From Oscillospiraceae bacterium (GTDB lineage: Bacteria; Bacillota; Clostridia; Oscillospirales; Ruminococcaceae), in assembly GCA_018055565.1 (NCBI GenBank), contig JAGPHI010000017.1:1-9769 (forward strand): a stretch of DNA of 9,769 bases, read 5' to 3'. The notes beneath the pieces were generated by a model. It was not told where the DNA came from and did no database searches. It worked only from the letters and a program-made list of their open reading frames with translations. A program made the position numbers and the translations under genes. Below are positions 5,243 through 9,769 of this stretch, in pieces. Position 1 is the stretch's first letter, and every line of letters starts with the position of its first letter.

Positions 5243-8200
5243 TTATTCTGCGTCGCCCGCAAGAACTTCTAAGTTGTGCTCTACTTCGGGAATGCCTGTG
5301 CCTGCGGGAATCAGCTTGCCGATAATAACGTTTTCCTTAAGGCCCATCAGCGGGTCTACCTTGCCTTTAATGGCGGCATCGGTAAGAACACGTGTGGTTT
5401 CTTGGAACGAAGCGGCCGACAGGAAAGAATCGGTGGCAAGGGATGCCTTTGTGATACCCAGCAAAATGGAGCTGCCCTGTGCCAAACGCAAATCGGTTTC
5501 GCCTGCGTCTATGCGGCTTTGAATTGCTTTATTGATTTCGCGGAATTCCGCTTTATCCAGCGATGCGCCCGCAATTAAATCGGAGCTGCCGGCATCATCC
5601 ACGCGCACTTTGCGCATCATTTGCAGCACGATTACCTCGATATGCTTATCGCAGATATCAACGCCCTGTAAGCGATACACCTTTTGTACCTCGCTAATCA
5701 GGTAGTTTTGCACGGCGATGGCACCCTTTACGGCAAGGATGTCGTGCGGATAGGCAAAGCCCTCGGTTAAAAGGTCGCCCTGCTCAATGGTGTCGCCCTC
5801 GGCAACGCGAATGCGCTGGCCAAAGGGGATTAAATAGCTTTTTTCTGCGGGAGCGCCGTTTTCGTCCACACCGTTTACCACAACATGGCGGTTTTTCTTG
5901 GTGTCGTCGATATGCGCGGTGCCCGGAATTTCTGCCATGATGGCAAGGTTTTTCGGGCGGCGAGATTCAAACAGCTCCTCAACGCGCGGCAAGCCCTGTG
6001 TGATATCGTCGGCGTTTGCGATACCGCCCGTATGGAAGGTACGCATGGTAAGCTGGGTGCCCGGCTCGCCGATGGACTGCGCCGCAATGGTACCCACTGC
6101 TTCGCCCACGCCCACAAGACGGCCATTGGCAAGGTTGGCGCCATAGCAATGGCTGCACACGCCGCGCTTTGCCTCGCAGCAAAGCACCGAACGAATTTCT
6201 ACCTTTTTGATGCCCGCGTCCACAACGCGCTTGGCGTCTTCCTCGGTCATCATTTTATCTTTGCTGACAAGCTTTTCGCCTGTTTCGGGATGCAGGATGT
6301 CATTCACTGCAAAACGGCCCTGCAAGCGTTCTTCCAGCTTTTCAATCATTTCCTTGCCTTCGCAAATATCGCTGATGATAATGCCGTGCGCAGCACCGCA
6401 ATTTTCCTCGCGGATAATCACATCCTGCGACACGTCTACAAGGCGTCGGGTAAGGTAGCCAGAGTCGGCAGTACGCAGCGCGGTATCGGCAAGACCCTTT
6501 CGAGCGCCTTTACCTGCGATGAAATATTCCAGAATGTTCAGGCCTTCACGATAGTTTGCACGAATGGGGATTTCAATTGTGCGCCCCGATGTGTTGGCGA
6601 TAAGGCCGCGCATACCGGCAAGCTGACGAATCTGCGCCATCGAGCCACGCGCGCCGGAATCCGCCATCATAAAGATGGGGTTGCGCTCGTCAAGATGCTT
6701 AGACAAGGCGTCGGCAACGTCGGCTGTGGTTTTGTTCCAGATATTGATAACCTGATTATAGCGCTCGTCGTTCGAGATAAGGCCCTTGTTGAACTGCTTC
6801 ACGACCTTGAGGATTTTTTCCTCGGCATCGGCCAGCATCTGCGCCTTTTGCGGCGGAATTACCGCATCGGAAACCGCAACGGTAATGGCGCTTTTGGTGG
6901 AATATTTGTAGCCTTGCGTTTTAATGCGGTCCAGCATCTCGGCGGTTATCTCTGTGCCGTGCACATGAATGCAGCGCTCGATAATTTGGCCCAGCATCTT
7001 CTTGTTTACAAGGAAATCTACTTCCAACAGAAATGCATTTTCGGGTTTTGTGCGGTCGATAAAGCCGAGGTCCTGCGGGATGGGCTGATTGAAAATCAAA
7101 CGACCCACCGTGGTATCCACAAGGCTGGTAGCTTGCGTGCCGTGCACAATGGCGCTGCGGCGCACCTTAATTTTGGCGTGCAGCGTAATAACGCCCTCGT
7201 TATACGCCATAATGGCTTCGGCCTCATCGCGGAACACTTTGCCCTCGCCGATATCCTTGTCGTTCACCATTGTGAGGTAATAGCTGCCAAGCACCATGTC
7301 CTGCGTAGGCACGGTAACGGGCTTGCCGTCAGAGGGCTTGAGCAGGTTTTTATTGGCCAGCATCAGATTGCGCGCTTCGCGCTGTGCTTCCTCGGAAAGG
7401 GGCACGTGCACGGCCATCTGGTCGCCGTCAAAGTCCGCGTTGTAAGCGGTACAAACCAGCGGATGCAGCTTAATGGCGCGGCCTTCTACCAGCACGGGCT
7501 CAAACGCTTGGATGCCCAAACGGTGCAAGGTGGGCGCGCGGTTCAACAGCACGGGATGCCCTTTGATAACGGTTTCCAGCGAATCCCACACTTCTGTGCG
7601 TGTGCGCTCCACCATTTTGCGGGCAGATTTAATGTTATTGGCAACGCCGTTCTCCACAAGGTCTTTCATTACAAAAGGCTTGAAGAGCTCCAGCGCCATT
7701 TCTTTTGGCAAACCGCACTGATACATCTTCAGTTCCGGCCCTACAACGATAACGGAACGGCCCGAATAGTCAACGCGCTTGCCCAAAAGGTTTTGACGGA
7801 AACGACCCTGCTTACCCTTGAGCATGTCAGACAAGCTCTTAAGCGGGCGATTGTTGGGCCCTGTAACCGGGCGGCCACGGCGGCCGTTGTCGATGAGGGC
7901 ATCCACTGCCTCTTGCAGCATGCGTTTTTCGTTGCGCACGATAATATCGGGCGCAGACAGCTCCAAAAGGCGCTTTAAGCGGTTATTACGGTTGATGACA
8001 CGGCGATATAAATCGTTTAAATCGCTGGTGGCAAAACGGCCACCGTCCAGCTGCACCATCGGGCGGATATCGGGCGGAATAACCGGAACAACGTCCATAA
8101 TCATCCACTCGGGGCGGTTGCCGGACACGCGGAACGCATCCACCACCTCAAGACGCTTTAAAAGACGAATGCGCTTTTGCCCGCCCGCGTCCTCAAGCTC

Positions 8201-8776
8201 TTTGTGCAAATCAATCGAAATTTTTTCAAGATCCATCTCGGCAAGCAAGTCCTTGATGGCCTCTGCGCCCATATCGGCTTTAAACTCATCCTCGTAGCGC
8301 TCGCGCATTTCGCGGTATTCTTTTTCGCTTAAAAGCTGCTTTTTTTCAAGCGGCGTAAAGCCCGGATCCGTAACGATATAGGACGAGAAATACAACACCT
8401 TTTCTAAAAGGCGCGGAGAAATATCCAGTATCAAGCCGATGCGCGAGGGAATGCCTTTAAAATACCAAATATGCGAAACGGGCGCAGCCAATTCAATATG
8501 GCCCATGCGCTCGCGGCGCACCTTTGCGCGTGTTACCTCTACGCCGCAACGGTCGCAGATTTTGCCCTTATAGCGAATGCGCTTGTATTTGCCGCAATGG
8601 CATTCCCAGTCCTTCATCGGTCCGAAAATTTTCTCGCAGAACAGGCCGTCGCGCTCGGGCTTTAAGGTGCGGTAATTGATGGTTTCTGGTTTTTTGACCT
8701 CGCCATAGCTCCACTCGCGGATTTTATCGGGAGAGGCAAGACCGATTTTTATAGAATCAAAAGCGTTAAACTCCAT
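5243..8776 (-). CDS. rpoC: DNA-directed RNA polymerase subunit beta'
   Basis: Beta' is the clamp-forming, catalytic-metal-holding subunit of the core RNA polymerase. It is complete at 1177 residues, the usual size for Firmicutes lacking large lineage inserts. Start ATG 8776 gives [23 protein letters not shown], a typical N-terminus. The first zinc site is C59-x-C61 and C74-x2-C77. The active-site motif NADFDGDQ lies at 446-453, with the three Mg-binding aspartates D448, D450 and D452. The second zinc site is C793, C867, C874 and C877. The bridge helix/trigger loop region follows ([25 protein letters not shown]). No frameshift, truncation or missing catalytic residue is visible. It lies 74 bases downstream of rpoB in the same operon. 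The gene ends in a strong terminator with no ribosomal-protein genes behind it. Confidence 0.99.
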   Translation of the reverse strand: MEFNAFDSIKIGLASPDKIREWSYGEVKKPETINYRTLKPERDGLFCEKIFGPMKDWECHCGKYKRIRYKGKICDRCGVEVTRAKVRRERMGHIELAAPVSHIWYFKGIPSRIGLILDISPRLLEKVLYFSSYIVTDPGFTPLEKKQLLSEKEYREMRERYEDEFKADMGAEAIKDLLAEMDLEKISIDLHKELEDAGGQKRIRLLKRLEVVDAFRVSGNRPEWMIMDVVPVIPPDIRPMVQLDGGRFATSDLNDLYRRVINRNNRLKRLLELSAPDIIVRNEKRMLQEAVDALIDNGRRGRPVTGPNNRPLKSLSDMLKGKQGRFRQNLLGKRVDYSGRSVIVVGPELKMYQCGLPKEMALELFKPFVMKDLVENGVANNIKSARKMVERTRTEVWDSLETVIKGHPVLLNRAPTLHRLGIQAFEPVLVEGRAIKLHPLVCTAYNADFDGDQMAVHVPLSEEAQREARNLMLANKNLLKPSDGKPVTVPTQDMVLGSYYLTMVNDKDIGEGKVFRDEAEAIMAYNEGVITLHAKIKVRRSAIVHGTQATSLVDTTVGRLIFNQPIPQDLGFIDRTKPENAFLLEVDFLVNKKMLGQIIERCIHVHGTEITAEMLDRIKTQGYKYSTKSAITVAVSDAVIPPQKAQMLADAEEKILKVVKQFNKGLISNDERYNQVINIWNKTTADVADALSKHLDERNPIFMMADSGARGSMAQIRQLAGMRGLIANTSGRTIEIPIRANYREGLNILEYFIAGKGARKGLADTALRTADSGYLTRRLVDVSQDVIIREENCGAAHGIIISDICEGKEMIEKLEERLQGRFAVNDILHPETGEKLVSKDKMMTEEDAKRVVDAGIKKVEIRSVLCCEAKRGVCSHCYGANLANGRLVGVGEAVGTIAAQSIGEPGTQLTMRTFHTGGIANADDITQGLPRVEELFESRRPKNLAIMAEIPGTAHIDDTKKNRHVVVNGVDENGAPAEKSYLIPFGQRIRVAEGDTIEQGDLLTEGFAYPHDILAVKGAIAVQNYLISEVQKVYRLQGVDICDKHIEVIVLQMMRKVRVDDAGSSDLIAGASLDKAEFREINKAIQSRIDAGETDLRLAQGSSILLGITKASLATDSFLSAASFQETTRVLTDAAIKGKVDPLMGLKENVIIGKLIPAGTGIPEVEHNLEVLAGDAE

Positions 8777-8784
8777 GAAGCGAA

Positions 8785-8794
8785 CCCTTCCTTT
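8785..8794 (-). promoter_or_regulatory. Ribosome binding site of rpoC
   Basis: On the minus strand AAAGGAAGGG precedes ATG 8776. The distal AAGGA is 12 bases and the proximal AAGGG 8 bases from the start, so two overlapping registers are available, fitting a strongly translated gene. Confidence 0.75.
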
Positions 8795-8807
8795 ATCTCA
8801 ATTTCAA

Positions 8808-8827
8808 GGCCGCGCAAAGCGCCGGCC
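8808..8827 (-). other. GC-rich hairpin in the rpoB-rpoC spacer
   Basis: GGCC (8808-8811) and GCGC (8812-8815) pair with GCGC (8819-8822) and GGCC (8824-8827) around a 3-base loop, with one bulged base at 8823. On the minus strand the next bases are TTGAAATTG, with no T-run, so it is not an intrinsic terminator. It could be an RNA processing or pausing site, or simply a stable spacer structure. The rest of the 74-base spacer holds only the rpoC ribosome binding site. Confidence 0.45.
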
Positions 8828-8850
8828 CCACTGGTTGGCTGATAAAAAGC

Positions 8851-9769
<919 letters not shown>

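Noticed and set aside
5885..7978. Very long (697-codon) open frame on the plus strand, antisense to rpoC
   Set aside because: It is exactly in register with the rpoC codons, so it stays open simply because rpoC avoids TTA, CTA and TCA codons. The translation resembles no known protein, and rpoC itself is beyond doubt.

Overview
The window looks like core chromosome of an endospore-forming low-to-mid GC Firmicute, most likely a member of the Clostridia. The grounds are a SpoIIE sporulation phosphatase, purine-rich Shine-Dalgarno sites (AAGGA, AAGGGG), RpoC and RpoB of clostridial type with an acidic RpoB tail, and a two-lobed P-loop ATPase of a family I associate with sporulating Firmicutes. 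I see no insertion sequence, phage gene, CRISPR array, tRNA or rRNA. No finer taxonomic placement can be supported from the sequence.

Layout. Left, plus strand: the 3' nine-tenths of gltX (glutamyl-tRNA synthetase, cut by the window edge), closed by a strong intrinsic terminator at 1340-1382. A 241-base gap follows with a perfect 8-bp inverted repeat and a weak candidate promoter, then spoIIE (1543-3831) and, after 85 bases, a P-loop ATPase gene (3917-4990). Right, minus strand: the 3' part of rpoB (8851-9769, cut by the window edge), a 74-base gap with a GC-rich hairpin, and complete rpoC (5243-8776), ending in a strong intrinsic terminator at 5158-5201. The two blocks converge on a 252-base non-coding gap.

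The most unusual thing here is in that convergent gap. Immediately after the ATPase stop codon lie about nine degenerate copies of a 16-base unit (5000 to about 5141), each opening with TTTT and following the pattern TTTTRAGAATNCGCC. No coding or terminator function explains it. The second point of interest is the ATPase. Its C-terminal half aligns with its N-terminal half, but the second nucleotide-binding site has lost its Walker residues, so it looks like an ancient duplication with one dead lobe.

How the genes work together. gltX charges tRNA-Glu, and rpoB/rpoC form the catalytic core of RNA polymerase; all three are constitutive housekeeping genes. SpoIIE dephosphorylates SpoIIAA to release sigma-F in the forespore. 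The ATPase follows it on the same strand and could share its transcript, or use a possible promoter of its own just upstream. Its role is unknown. rpoC has no rpsL-rpsG-fusA-tuf cluster behind it, which marks a rearranged gene order relative to Bacillus.
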